The notes under the pieces: generated by a model
What the model was told of the DNA's origin: nothing
The model's database searches: none
Seen by the model: the letters and a program-made list of their open reading frames with translations, nothing else
Made by a program: the position numbers and the translations under genes
NCBI GenBank assembly: GCA_964526635.1
Contig: CAZGLR010000022.1
Location: 1-34,201 of the forward strand
Direction of reading: 5' to 3'
DNA length: 34,201 bases
Source: CAZGLR01 sp964526635
GTDB taxonomy: Bacteria > Zixibacteria > MSB-5A5 > GN15 > JAAZOE01
Shown here: positions 8,724-16,992 of the stretch, piece after piece
How positions within the stretch are numbered: position 1 is the stretch's first letter
Layout of the letters: every line of letters begins with the position of its first letter

Positions 8724-9593
8724 CTATTCAGATGCCGCTTCATGGCGCGCGCACTGATGATGTTCCTGCCGGGATTCTAAATAACGTTCATAGGCCTGTT
8801 TTTCCATAGTGTGGTACATTTTAAGACGGCTTGTCATTTCATCGAAATCGACCTGATGGGCATCGAAATCGGGACCGTCGACACAGGCGAATTTGGTTTT
8901 GCCGCCGACTGTCACGCGGCAGGCGCCGCACATTCCGGTGCCATCGACCATGATCGGATTCAGACTGACCCAGGTCTTGATACCGGAATCGCGGGTCGTG
9001 TTAGCGATCGCCTTCATCATCGGAACCGGACCGATCGCCATGATGAAATCAATACGGTTACCGTCTTTCATCAACTGCTCGAGTACCGTCGTGACGAAAC
9101 CATGGGTTCCGAATGAGCCGTCATCGGTGGCAATATGGAGTTTATGCGAGGCCTCGGTAAGTTCTTCCTGATAGATCAACAAATCTTTGGTGCGGGCGCC
9201 GATGATGCATTCCACTTGATTGCCTGCGTCTTTCAGCGCCTGTGCGATGGGATAAATGGGGGGGATACCGACGCCGCCGCCAATACACACGCAGCGGCCG
9301 AATTTTTCCACGTGCGATGGCACCCCCAGCGGACCCACGACATCCTGAAAACTGTCTCCGGTCTCCATGGCATTCATTGCCGCCGAAGTTTTACCGACTT
9401 CCTGAATAACACAGGTGAGAATACCGTTTTCCTTATCGAGACCCCCGATTGACATCGGAACCCGCTCACCGGTCTCGTCCTTTCGCAGAATGACAAACTG
9501 GCCGGCTACGGCTTTGGCCACGACCTTGGGCGCAGCGATGCGGAATCGATGAATCTTGGGGCACAATTCTACTTTTTCCAGAATCTTAAACAC
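8724..9593 (-). CDS. nfnA: NADH-dependent ferredoxin:NADP+ oxidoreductase, small (alpha) subunit
   Basis: The 289-residue protein has the ferredoxin-NADP reductase fold: an FAD domain (GQFVILRKDETGERVPMSI), an NAD(P) domain (CVCIGGGVGIPPIYPIAQAL; MAIGPVPMMKAI) and a C-terminal [2Fe-2S] site with CGACR followed after 11 residues by FACVDGPDFDAH. This is the NfnA/SudB layout. I place the start at the GTG at 9593, because GGGAGG sits just ahead of it and the protein then begins MFKILEKVEL as in the family. A GTG at 9605 has no ribosome site. It precedes nfnB by 27 bases in the same operon, downstream of ackA. Confidence 0.88.
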   Translation of the reverse strand: MFKILEKVELCPKIHRFRIAAPKVVAKAVAGQFVILRKDETGERVPMSIGGLDKENGILTCVIQEVGKTSAAMNAMETGDSFQDVVGPLGVPSHVEKFGRCVCIGGGVGIPPIYPIAQALKDAGNQVECIIGARTKDLLIYQEELTEASHKLHIATDDGSFGTHGFVTTVLEQLMKDGNRIDFIMAIGPVPMMKAIANTTRDSGIKTWVSLNPIMVDGTGMCGACRVTVGGKTKFACVDGPDFDAHQVDFDEMTSRLKMYHTMEKQAYERYLESRQEHHQCARHEAASE

Positions 9594-9603
9594 AGCGCCT
9601 CCC

Positions 9604-9626
9604 ACTGGGTCGGCGAACCGACCAGT
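9604..9626 (-). other. Stem-loop with UUCG tetraloop just upstream of the nfnA ribosome site
   Basis: Read on the minus strand, ACTGGTCGG, a TTCG loop and CCGACCCAGT form a 9-bp stem with one bulged C. It lies directly before the GGGAGG ribosome site of nfnA, in the 71-base gap after ackA. There is no T-run, so it is not an intrinsic terminator. It could protect a processed mRNA end or modulate nfnA translation. Confidence 0.5.
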
Positions 9627-9664
9627 CTTTACCTCTCTCTATGATGTCGGTGCAGACATCACCG

Positions 9665-10893
9665 TTATTTTTTCTGCTTTTTCTTGCCGCCGAGTATCGC
9701 CAGTGTCTCGCGGGCGATAACCAGTTCTTCATTGGTCGGAACGACCAGTATCGATACCGGCGAATCATCTTTGGATATGATCTCGATTCCGCCGGAATGA
9801 TTCTTGTTTTTATCACTATCAAGCAATATCCCGAAACATTCCAGGTCCGTCACCGCCCGGCGTCGTACTTCCGCAGCATTCTCACCGACGCCGCCGGTAA
9901 AGACGATAACATTCAATCCGCCCATGGCCGCCATATACGCCCCGATGTNNNNNNNNNNTATTTCTTGATCCGATAGGTAAATACTTCCAGCGCCAGACGG
10001 GCAGTGGGGTGGCCTTCTTCGGTAGCCTTTAAAATTTCACGGACATCAGGGGAGAGGCCGGAAATGCCATACAGTCCGGAATGTTTATTCAAGAGGGTAT
10101 TCGCTTCATGCAGGGTTAGTTCTTCACGAGCCATGATATGCAAAATAATCGCAGGATCACAATCACCCGAACGAGTACCCATCAGCAAGCCCTCGAGCGG
10201 TGTGAAACCCATCGAGGTGTCCACCGAGACACCGTTGCTCACCGCGGCCATCGAGGCGCCATTGCCCAGGTGCGCACTGATCATCTTCAATTCTTCGATC
10301 GGCTTGCCCAGCGCTTCGGCCGCCTTCGCAGTGACAAAATTATGCGACGGTCCATGGAAGCCATAACGTCGAATCGCGTACTTTTTGTACAGCAGGTACG
10401 GAATACCATAGATGTATGCAAACGGCGGCATCCTGTGATGAAAGGCCGTATCGAACACCGCCACATGCGGGACAGTGTTCAACGTGGCCGACGCAGCATT
10501 GATGCCGCGAATATTATGCGGATTATGCAGGGGTGCCAGCGAAATCAGATCGCGAATTTCGCTCTTGATCTCCTGGGTGACTTCGACCGATTCGGTAAAC
10601 CGTTCGCCGCCGTGTACGACACGGTGCCCGACCGCGTGGATTTCACTCTTGTCGGATATGACACCATGCTTGGGCGACAGAAGAATATTAATGACGGCAT
10701 CAATCGCCTGAATATGATCCAGGATTTCCTGAGAGACCATAGTTTGCTGACGGTCATGCGGCTTATGGGTGAGTACCGAGGCCGACATCCCGATCCGTTC
10801 CACCGAACCGCGCGCCAGCGCCAGTTCCTTATCCATGTCGATCAACTGATATTTGACCGAGGATGATCCGCAGTTGAGTACGAGAATGTTCAC
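9665..10893 (-). CDS. ackA: Acetate kinase, interrupted only by an assembly gap
   Basis: The N-terminal part (MNILVLNCGSSSVKY..., AVGHRVVHGGERFTE, HNPHNIRGI, VAVFDTAFHHRMP, RRYGFHGPSH, SAHLGNGASMAAV, GTRSGDCDP) and the C-terminal part (MAAMGGLNVIVFTGGVGENA, VPTNEELVIARET) are both standard acetate kinase; together they give about 400 residues. It makes acetyl phosphate from acetate plus ATP, or ATP from acetyl phosphate. The ten-N run falls in the conserved YRIKKYIGAYMAAMGG stretch and breaks the frame as written. The sequence on each side suggests that nothing is missing. The start is GTG and overlaps the upstream gene's stop by four bases (GTGA). The C-terminus ends GGKKKQKK. Confidence 0.93.
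9949..9958. other. Assembly gap (10 N) inside ackA
   Basis: Ten undetermined bases stand between two contig ends. On the minus strand the left side ends ...AAGAAATA and the right side begins ACATCGGGG. Family conservation predicts codons for Lys-Lys-Tyr-Ile-Gly, AAG AAA TAC ATC GGG, which is obtained exactly if the ends overlap by one A and the N are deleted. Confidence 0.97.
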
Positions 10894-11798
10894 GGCATCA
10901 CCCCCTCTCTGGTCCGGGGTGTATCCTCAGTGATGCGATTGCCGTCTTTGTCATACTTGAAGAAGCCCTCGCCGGTTTTCACGCCAAGATGCCCGGCGCG
11001 AACCAGCTTGCGCAGCAGGGGACAGGGATTGTATTTATGCTCGGACAATTCGGACAACAGGTTCTCCATCCATGACATGACTTCATCCAGTCCCATCATA
11101 TCGGCCATTGCCAGCGGTCCGACATTGAATCCGAAGCCAAGACGCATGGCCTCGTCGATATCCTCAGCGGTCGAGGTCCCTTCCATGAGAACATGCATCG
11201 CTTCATTCAACAGCGGTACAATCAAACGAGTGGTGACATAGCCGGGATATTCGTTGACCAGAATCGGTTTCTTGTTGATCAACTCGGCGAATTCTCGGAT
11301 GCGCTGATACGTCTTTTCGGAAGTCTTCAGGCCGCGGACAACTTCGACAATCTGCGAACGGTTTATCGGGTTCAGAAAATGCATCCCGATGACCTTGTCC
11401 GGGCGGCTCGTTTCGGCCGCGATCTCAGATATCGACAGGGTGGAGGTATTGGTCACCAGCACCGTCTCGTGCGGGCAATACTTATTGAGATCCTTGAACA
11501 ACTCCCGTTTGAGCGACAACCGGTCCGGTATTGCCTCAATGACCATCTCGGCATCGGCTACAATCGTGATATCACCGCTGGGGTTGATCCGGGCCATGAT
11601 CGCCTTTTTATCTGACTTGGTCATACCCCATCGAGTGATCTCGCGATCCATGTTTTCAGAAATATGCTTGATGCCCTTTTCGGCGAGCTTGGTGGTCTTA
11701 TCTATCAGATACACTTCAGTGCCGGTAGATGCAACCGTTTCGGCTATGCCCGTACCCATCACGCCGGCACCGACTATATACACATTATGGATTGCCAC
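10890..11798 (-). CDS. 3-hydroxyacyl-CoA (3-hydroxybutyryl-CoA) dehydrogenase
   Basis: The 302-residue NAD-dependent dehydrogenase opens with the GAGVMGTGIAE Rossmann motif (about residues 10-20). The catalytic His is in GMHFLNPINRSQIVEVV, and PGYVTTRLIVPLLNEA and GFNVGPLAMADMMGLD follow. The last two segments match the C-terminal 3HCDH domain. The length is that of single-domain Hbd/PaaH enzymes plus about 20 extra polar residues at the end. I choose the GTG at 11798 because AAGGA lies at good distance and the conserved fold begins there; an upstream ATG would add 14 unconserved residues. It is the first gene of the ackA-nfnAB operon. The chain length of its substrate cannot be told from sequence alone. 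Confidence 0.85.
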   Translation of the reverse strand: MAIHNVYIVGAGVMGTGIAETVASTGTEVYLIDKTTKLAEKGIKHISENMDREITRWGMTKSDKKAIMARINPSGDITIVADAEMVIEAIPDRLSLKRELFKDLNKYCPHETVLVTNTSTLSISEIAAETSRPDKVIGMHFLNPINRSQIVEVVRGLKTSEKTYQRIREFAELINKKPILVNEYPGYVTTRLIVPLLNEAMHVLMEGTSTAEDIDEAMRLGFGFNVGPLAMADMMGLDEVMSWMENLLSELSEHKYNPCPLLRKLVRAGHLGVKTGEGFFKYDKDGNRITEDTPRTREGVMP

Positions 11799-12059
11799 AA
11801 CTGTTTCCTTTACTTGCGGTGCATGTGAAAAATGTAACAACCGCCTGGTAATTTGCTCATCAAATATATTGATTTATAGCAATCAGGCAAGCGGTTTCTG
11901 CCCTATTATCGAGGTCAAAGCTCCCCTTTCTTTTATGCCGTATATCGACCGTTTCTGCATCTAATTTGCTACGATCTGCGATAGTGATTATAGTGGTAAA
12001 AGAGGTCGGGAAAATTAAATATTCGGCTTGCTATGGCCGGATACATCAACGATTCCATA
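11799..12059. other. Intergenic region between two leftward units
   Basis: Besides the promoter above, it holds a short GC stem (CGGC 12024-12027 with GCCG 12036-12039) followed on the minus strand by an AT-rich stretch. This could be a weak terminator for the permease gene. I see no coding sequence in it. Confidence 0.4.
11863..11890 (-). promoter_or_regulatory. Promoter of the 3-hydroxyacyl-CoA dehydrogenase/ackA/nfn operon
   Basis: On the minus strand TTGCCT (11890-11885) and TATATT (11868-11863) are separated by 16 bases, giving a start site near 11856 and a ~60-base leader. The -10 element sits inside an ATCAA-N5-TTGAT inverted repeat that could be an operator. Confidence 0.6.
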
Positions 12060-12947
12060 TTAGAAGTAGCCGGAAATATACCTGACAGATATATACATCA
12101 TCAATATCGCCAGAATCACCTTAATAACCCGCTCCGGCAGATACCGCTGCAATCTGGCCCCAAGATAGATACCCATCAGTCCGCCGATTCCAAACAAAAA
12201 CCCCAGACCCCAGTCCGGCGAGGCCGCTTCACTGATTTGAGCAATATCCAGTACCCAGAAGGAAATTACTCCCAATAGCGACCCGACCAGTGTCGACAAA
12301 AGCGTTGCCCCGGCTGTCGTATGAATCGGCAGGCGATACAACGCCACCAGAATCGGCGCCAGAAGCGCCCCGCCGCCAATACCATACGCCCCGCCAATTA
12401 TGCCGACGACAACCGACATCAGAATCAACGGAATCATCGGGACCTGATGCCGCTGCCCTGAATAGCTGTATTCGAGTTTTCCGAATATGGCCGATGAAAT
12501 AACAGTAACCGAATGCCGCGCATTGGCCTGCGCCGCCGCCTGGAATCGCCTGTGACGTAGCGACAACACAACCCGGAGAGCCATATAGCCAAGCACGCAG
12601 CCGACAAATAGCTTGAACAGGCCGGGATCGGGGAGGAGGGTAATACGAATGACACTGCCAATAATCATCCCCGGTACTGACCCGATAATCATCGCCACCG
12701 CCAAAGCCCAGATCAGGCGACCCTCTTTCCAGAAGCGATAGACGCCACCGGGGATACCGACAACATTGAATATCAGATTAGTCGGGGTAACGCCCGGCGC
12801 GGTAAATCCAAGAATACTCATTTGAAACGGGAGCAAAAGAAAGGCGCCCGATAATCCGGCTGTTGACGCCACCAGCGACATAGCAAATCCGACAAGAATC
12901 GGCAGCCACCAGTACGTGTTAATCCCACTGACACTGAATTCGATCAT
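12060..12947 (-). CDS. TauE/SafE-family membrane permease
   Basis: The 295-residue hydrophobic protein has about eight membrane segments and two related halves, each with a Gly-rich helix (SLVASTAGLSGAFLLLPFQM near the N-terminus; GIIGGAYGIGGGALLAPIL in the second half). Both carry the pattern of TauE/SafE (PF01925) anion exporters. A ~45-residue cytoplasmic loop (LRHRRFQAAAQANARH...) joins the halves. Family members export sulfite, sulfoacetate or other organic anions; the substrate here is unknown. It starts 23 bases after the TPR gene and is probably co-transcribed with it. Confidence 0.85.
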   Translation of the reverse strand: MIEFSVSGINTYWWLPILVGFAMSLVASTAGLSGAFLLLPFQMSILGFTAPGVTPTNLIFNVVGIPGGVYRFWKEGRLIWALAVAMIIGSVPGMIIGSVIRITLLPDPGLFKLFVGCVLGYMALRVVLSLRHRRFQAAAQANARHSVTVISSAIFGKLEYSYSGQRHQVPMIPLILMSVVVGIIGGAYGIGGGALLAPILVALYRLPIHTTAGATLLSTLVGSLLGVISFWVLDIAQISEAASPDWGLGFLFGIGGLMGIYLGARLQRYLPERVIKVILAILMMYISVRYISGYF

Positions 12948-12970
12948 TGAAAAATATCGCGCCGGGTGTC

Positions 12971-13999
12971 TTACTTCTCTACTTTGACTCGAACTTCTTC
13001 TATTCGATCGAGGAGTTTGTTATAGCCGTCGCTGTCCCAACTGTCCATCCCCGCCTCCTTGAGCAGCCGTTCGGCGCGCACTAAATGATCAAGAGCGCTT
13101 GTATGATGACCGTCGCGCATATCGATTTCGCCAAGGTCGCGGCAGGTCAGGCCGATAAACTCACCGTTTTCGAGCCGCTCACACCATGATAATACCGGCC
13201 GCAGCCATTGTTTGGCGCTGTCGAGATCGCCGGCGAGTAAATAGGCATGCCCCACCGCCCAGTCGGCAATCATTTTGTTTGATTCGGTTCCGAACCGCCA
13301 ATGATACTCCCGTGCGTTTTTATAGGCTTCCAGAGCCTTATCATACTGCTGCTGATCTTCATAGGTGGCGCCAAGATTGTTCCACAACGGCCCCAGCCAC
13401 GATGTTACTTCGCCCCGCTCGGCCTCTTTGATACCTTTTAATCCCCACTCGATTTGCTCTTCAGGAGTCCCGGTAATAGCCACCATATGGGCGGCGTCAA
13501 TGGCCTGCGAATGCAGATCATGGGCAACGCAAAAATCATAAAGGTCTTTGAATACCCTCGTTGCCGCCGGATTGTCACCGTCGGTCCAGACAAAACGGCC
13601 CCGGACTCCCTCATATCGTGCCCAGCCCACCGGATTGACCCGGGTTGCAATTTCCCCGGCTTTGGCCAGCCAACTGTCAGCCGCTTCGCGATCTTTAAGC
13701 AGGAGATTAACGCGGGCCAGTTGCGAATAGATTTCGGTATTTTCGCTCTGGGTGCCGGTTCGTTCCGCTTCCTGTAATGCCTGTTGATATGCGTCACGCG
13801 CTTTGCCATAATCGCGGGTTTGAAACACACGATCAGCTTCGGCCAGTATTTTCTGCGTCTCGGTCGAGTCGGGTATGGGTGTCATGGCGGCACTCCCGGT
13901 CTTTGAATCGGCGGCTCCCTTCCCACCGGCTGCAATCAAAAGGTACAGCAGAAAACACCCGGTAACGACAGCCCTGGAACAGCAAATTCTATAATTCAT
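12971..13999 (-). CDS. Exported TPR-repeat protein of unknown role
   Basis: The 342-residue product has an N-terminal hydrophobic signal segment (CFLLYLLIAAGGKGAADS) and then several tetratricopeptide repeats. Clear helical pairs are ILAEADRVFQTRDYGKARDA, LARVNLLLKDREAADSWLAK, LGATYEDQQQYDKALEAYKN and VGHAYLLAGDLDSAKQW, running to about residue 325. TPR proteins act as protein-interaction scaffolds, and nothing here fixes the partner. I start it at the ATG at 13999, because a good promoter (-10 at 14039-14034) would lie inside the coding region if the ATG at 14062 were used, and because the signal peptide then begins correctly. It is co-directional with the permease downstream. Confidence 0.75.
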   Translation of the reverse strand: MNYRICCSRAVVTGCFLLYLLIAAGGKGAADSKTGSAAMTPIPDSTETQKILAEADRVFQTRDYGKARDAYQQALQEAERTGTQSENTEIYSQLARVNLLLKDREAADSWLAKAGEIATRVNPVGWARYEGVRGRFVWTDGDNPAATRVFKDLYDFCVAHDLHSQAIDAAHMVAITGTPEEQIEWGLKGIKEAERGEVTSWLGPLWNNLGATYEDQQQYDKALEAYKNAREYHWRFGTESNKMIADWAVGHAYLLAGDLDSAKQWLRPVLSWCERLENGEFIGLTCRDLGEIDMRDGHHTSALDHLVRAERLLKEAGMDSWDSDGYNKLLDRIEEVRVKVEK

Positions 14000-14033
14000 G
14001 ATCGTGAACTCCATGTTGAGCTGATAGCGCCCT

Positions 14034-14062
14034 ATGATACCAAATCGACTTCGATTATGCAA
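14034..14062 (-). promoter_or_regulatory. Promoter of the TPR/permease unit
   Basis: On the minus strand TTGCAT (14062-14057), a 17-base spacer and TATCAT (14039-14034) form a good sigma-70-like promoter. The expected start site is near 14027, about 28 bases before the ATG at 13999. Confidence 0.65.
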
Positions 14063-14152
14063 ATCGAAAGAAGATACATCTCTTAACCGAAAAACGGGAA
14101 CGAAATCGCTTTTGCATAGCCGGATTACCGGTTTAAGAAAATGAGGTTTTTA

Positions 14153-14182
14153 TTGACAAATGGCCCTGCTTTTTTACATATT
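14153..14182 (+). promoter_or_regulatory. Promoter of the cyclophilin gene
   Basis: A consensus TTGACA (14153-14158) is followed after 18 bases by CATATT (14177-14182). The ATG lies about 35 bases beyond the expected start, after GAGAGGGAA. Confidence 0.6.
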
Positions 14183-14223
14183 CGCTCCATTCATAGGGTT
14201 AGAACCGCCAAGAGAGGGAACTG

Positions 14224-14835
14224 ATGAAGACATTAACTATCGTTTTGGGCATATGCCTGCTTGTGTTAACCGCCTGTTCGGGCGGCGAGAAGGCCGAGAG
14301 TGAATCTGACAAAGAGGTGCCAAAAGACCGTCCGAAAGTCTATCTGGAAACCGATATGGGCATGATCACGCTTGAGCTCTTTCCGGAGGTTGCCCCCAAT
14401 CATGTCCGGAATTTTCTGGAACTGGCCAACAAGGGCTTCTACGACGGCCTCATTTTCCATCGCGTCGTCCCGGGTTTTGTGATTCAGGGGGGATGCCCCA
14501 AAGGCGATGGCACCGGGAACGCCGGGTATACGATCCCGGCTGAGTTTTCCGATCTGAAGCATATGCCGGGGACACTGGCCATGGCTCGCAGTGCCGACCC
14601 CAATTCGGCCTCGTGTCAGTTTTATATCTGCCTGGCGCAATTGCCATCACTCGATGGTAACTATACCATATTCGGCCAGACCATCGACGGCATGGATGTC
14701 GTTCAGGCGATCGGCAAGGTCGAGACCGAAAAGCAAAAACCACTTGAAGATGTTCATATTGTCCTGGTTTGGGAAGAGGGCAAAGAACGTCAGCCTGCCG
14801 AGACCGATCCCGCAGGCCAAACCGAGGGACAGTGA
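14224..14835 (+). CDS. Peptidyl-prolyl cis-trans isomerase, cyclophilin type, lipoprotein
   Basis: The 203-residue protein has a lipoprotein signal peptide with lipobox LTAC (Cys18), a charged linker, and a single cyclophilin domain from about residue 36 to 182. Visible are LELFPEVAPNHVRNFLELA, FYDGLIFHRVVPGFVIQGG, GTLAMARSADPNSASCQFYI and LDGNYTIFGQTIDGMDVV. The catalytic arginine is in FHRV. It catalyses proline isomerisation, presumably in the periplasm while anchored to a membrane. A Gln/Pro/Thr-rich tail ends the protein. It has its own promoter and terminator and precedes the membrane protease and signal peptidases, which suggests an envelope-protein maturation neighbourhood. Confidence 0.93.
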   Translation: MKTLTIVLGICLLVLTACSGGEKAESESDKEVPKDRPKVYLETDMGMITLELFPEVAPNHVRNFLELANKGFYDGLIFHRVVPGFVIQGGCPKGDGTGNAGYTIPAEFSDLKHMPGTLAMARSADPNSASCQFYICLAQLPSLDGNYTIFGQTIDGMDVVQAIGKVETEKQKPLEDVHIVLVWEEGKERQPAETDPAGQTEGQ

Positions 14836-14944
14836 TCCGTCCTCGGTCATCTAAATTATCGGAACTTACGCCCAATACGGTCGTTAAACTTAACGTGAAT
14901 AGTCTCCCCGATGCTGACGATACTATAGGCGAAGACTTTGGGGG

Positions 14945-14970
14945 AACGGTTTAGCGACCGTTTTTATTTT
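14945..14970 (+). terminator. Probable intrinsic terminator after the cyclophilin gene
   Basis: AACGGT (14945-14950), a six-base loop and ACCGTT (14957-14962) run into a T-rich tract to 14970. The stem is short, so some read-through into rseP is likely. Confidence 0.6.
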
Positions 14971-14996
14971 CTAATCCGATTTGACAGGAAACTGTT

Positions 14997-16115
14997 GTGA
15001 CATTTGTATTGTCGTTCATTTTTGTGCTGGGTGTCCTGATTTTCTTTCATGAACTCGGGCACTTTCTTGTGGCCAAATGGTCTGGTATCAAGGTTGAAAA
15101 ATTCTCACTGGGTTTCCCGCCGTTTATCTTCAAAAAACGCAAAGGGGAAACAGAATATTGTATCGGAGTTATTCCGCTCGGCGGTTTTGTCAAAATGGCC
15201 GGGGAGAATCCCGATGAAGAGGCCAGTGGCGAGCCCTATGAGTTCATGTCGAAACCCGTTTCGGTACGAGCTGCCGTTATTCTGGCCGGACCGGTAGCCA
15301 ATTTTATTCTGGCCTGGGTAATTCTCTGGGGATTGTTCTTTGTCAAGGGCCAGATGGTGGTCGATGATGATCAGGCGATCGTCGGCATCGTCTCCGAAGA
15401 CAGCCCGGCTGCGCAAACCGGCCTGCAGGAAGGCGATATTATTACCGCCGTCAATGGCTACGAAATAACCTCGGTTGCCGCTGATCAAACCTTCGCCGAT
15501 GGCCGCACGGCACCACGCGATATGACTGCATTTGAGGTAATGGCCACGTTGATTTCTGAAAAAATCGAGGAAGAAATCACCCTGCAATGGCAGCGCGACG
15601 GCCAGATCATGTCGGCTGCAGCCACGACCATGGCCGATGAAGTGTACAATGCCGAAAGCGAGAAAGTCGCAGTCGGCAAAATAGGCGTTGGACAACAGGT
15701 CGGGTACGAACGCATGGGCTTTTTCTCGGCTCTCGGGAAGGGATTATCGGAGTCAGTTCGATTTGTCACGATGGTGGGCGGCTTTGTGGTTGACTTGATC
15801 ACACAAAAAGTGTCTCCGAAGATGATCGGCGGACCGGTCTTTATTGCCCAGATGGCGGGCCAGACCGCTCAGGCCGGGTTCTCATCACTTCTGGTCTTCA
15901 TGGCCCTGCTGTCGGTCAATCTGGCCGTCCTGAATATCCTGCCGATTCCCGTGCTCGATGGCGGCCATCTGGTCTTTCTGGGAATCGAGGCAATCAAGGG
16001 CTCCCCGCTTTCCATAAATCAGCGGATGATTGCCCAACAGATCGGACTGGTCTTTTTGCTGGTTGTGATTGTGCTGGTAACCTACAATGACATCATGAGA
16101 TTTATTTCCGGATAG
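14997..16115 (+). CDS. rseP: Site-2 membrane metalloprotease, RseP/M50 family
   Basis: The 372-residue inner-membrane protease has HELGH in its first membrane helix (zinc ligands His18 and His22, catalytic Glu19), the conserved loop GVIPLGGFVKM, and a periplasmic PDZ domain (VSEDSPAAQTGLQEGDIITAVNG). The second catalytic motif is LPIPVLDGGH near residue 320, with Asp as third zinc ligand. In known systems RseP cuts anti-sigma factors and remnant signal peptides within the membrane. Only one PDZ domain is evident, as in many non-proteobacterial members. The start is GTG with ACAGGAAAC upstream. It is followed ten bases later by a signal peptidase gene, matching a role in clearing signal peptides. 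Confidence 0.92.
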   Translation: MTFVLSFIFVLGVLIFFHELGHFLVAKWSGIKVEKFSLGFPPFIFKKRKGETEYCIGVIPLGGFVKMAGENPDEEASGEPYEFMSKPVSVRAAVILAGPVANFILAWVILWGLFFVKGQMVVDDDQAIVGIVSEDSPAAQTGLQEGDIITAVNGYEITSVAADQTFADGRTAPRDMTAFEVMATLISEKIEEEITLQWQRDGQIMSAAATTMADEVYNAESEKVAVGKIGVGQQVGYERMGFFSALGKGLSESVRFVTMVGGFVVDLITQKVSPKMIGGPVFIAQMAGQTAQAGFSSLLVFMALLSVNLAVLNILPIPVLDGGHLVFLGIEAIKGSPLSINQRMIAQQIGLVFLLVVIVLVTYNDIMRFISG

Positions 16116-16125
16116 GATCGTCGGC

Positions 16126-16875
16126 ATGGGCAAAAAGTCGCCGGATAAGAAAAATAAACAACACAAGCAAAACCCGCCCAAAAAGGGCCATGTGTACCGC
16201 GAAACAACCGGTTATATCAAAGCCCTTTTCTGGGCCCTGATAATTGCGTTTCTGGTTAAATCCTCGATTGCCGAACCCTACCGCATTCCCTCATCGTCGA
16301 TGGAAGATACCCTGTTGATCGGGGATTTTATTATCTCCAACAAAATGATCTATGGCTCCAAAATCCCCTTTACCGGAATCCGGCTGCCGGCCATACGGCA
16401 CCCCCAACAGGGCGATGTTATCACTTTCAAATTTCCGCTGGATCGCCGGACCGACTATGTCAAACGCTGCGTGGCGGTCGAGGGCCAAAAAGTCGAAGTC
16501 ATCGACAAAGTCCTGTATGTCGATGGTGAGCCATATCCTGATCCTGAATATGCCAAATACGAGGATTCCACAGCCATTGCCCGGGGAAACCACGCTGTCC
16601 GTGATAATTTCGGCCCCAGAATTATCCCCCGGGGCTATGTCTTCGCCATGGGCGATAACCGCGATCGCAGCTATGATTCCCGCTTCTGGGGACCATTGCC
16701 AATTGAGTTGATCGAGGGAAAAGTCGAGATAATTCAGTGGTCAATTGCCCCCGACACTACCGCGCCGCAAATCGACATGACCAATATGGCCTCGATACCG
16801 AGTGCCGTCGTCCATACCGCCTGGAACTTTTTCGGTAGTTTCAGGTGGGATCGAACATTTAAACGCGTAAGATGA
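16126..16875 (+). CDS. lepB: Signal peptidase I (first of two)
   Basis: The 249-residue type I signal peptidase has a 24-residue Lys/Gln-rich cytoplasmic head, one membrane helix (ALFWALIIAFLVKSSIAEPY), the catalytic serine in PSSSMEDTL (Ser58) and the catalytic lysine in YVKRCVAVEG (Lys113). The C-terminal box is MGDNRDRSYDSRFWGPLP. It removes signal peptides from exported proteins on the outer face of the inner membrane. It begins ten bases after rseP and is co-transcribed with it. The head makes it longer than the second copy. Confidence 0.93.
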   Translation: MGKKSPDKKNKQHKQNPPKKGHVYRETTGYIKALFWALIIAFLVKSSIAEPYRIPSSSMEDTLLIGDFIISNKMIYGSKIPFTGIRLPAIRHPQQGDVITFKFPLDRRTDYVKRCVAVEGQKVEVIDKVLYVDGEPYPDPEYAKYEDSTAIARGNHAVRDNFGPRIIPRGYVFAMGDNRDRSYDSRFWGPLPIELIEGKVEIIQWSIAPDTTAPQIDMTNMASIPSAVVHTAWNFFGSFRWDRTFKRVR

Positions 16876-16946
16876 AATAACCATATGTACTGCGGCATGA
16901 TTACTAATTGTCTTATTTATTATCATTCGCAGCCCGCGGATTGTCA

Positions 16947-16952
16947 TATATT
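16947..16952 (+). promoter_or_regulatory. Possible -10 element before the second signal peptidase gene
   Basis: TATATT occurs about 40 bases before the GTG start. I see no good -35 at the right distance, so this is weak evidence on its own. It matches the -10 of other promoters in the window. Confidence 0.3.
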
Positions 16953-16992
16953 CAAACATGAGTGCAGCACGCTTAACTGAGGTTCTCGGCTT

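Noticed and set aside
9586..9822. Minus-strand reading frame over the ackA end and nfnA start
   Set aside because: It overlaps the acetate kinase C-terminus in another frame and has no similarity to any family I know.
9665..10893. Acetate kinase as two genes or a pseudogene
   Set aside because: Both parts join perfectly in frame when the placeholder N are removed; nothing biological indicates a break.
14000..14062. Upstream ATG for the TPR protein
   Set aside because: It would place the promoter -10 element inside the gene and put 21 polar residues before the signal peptide.
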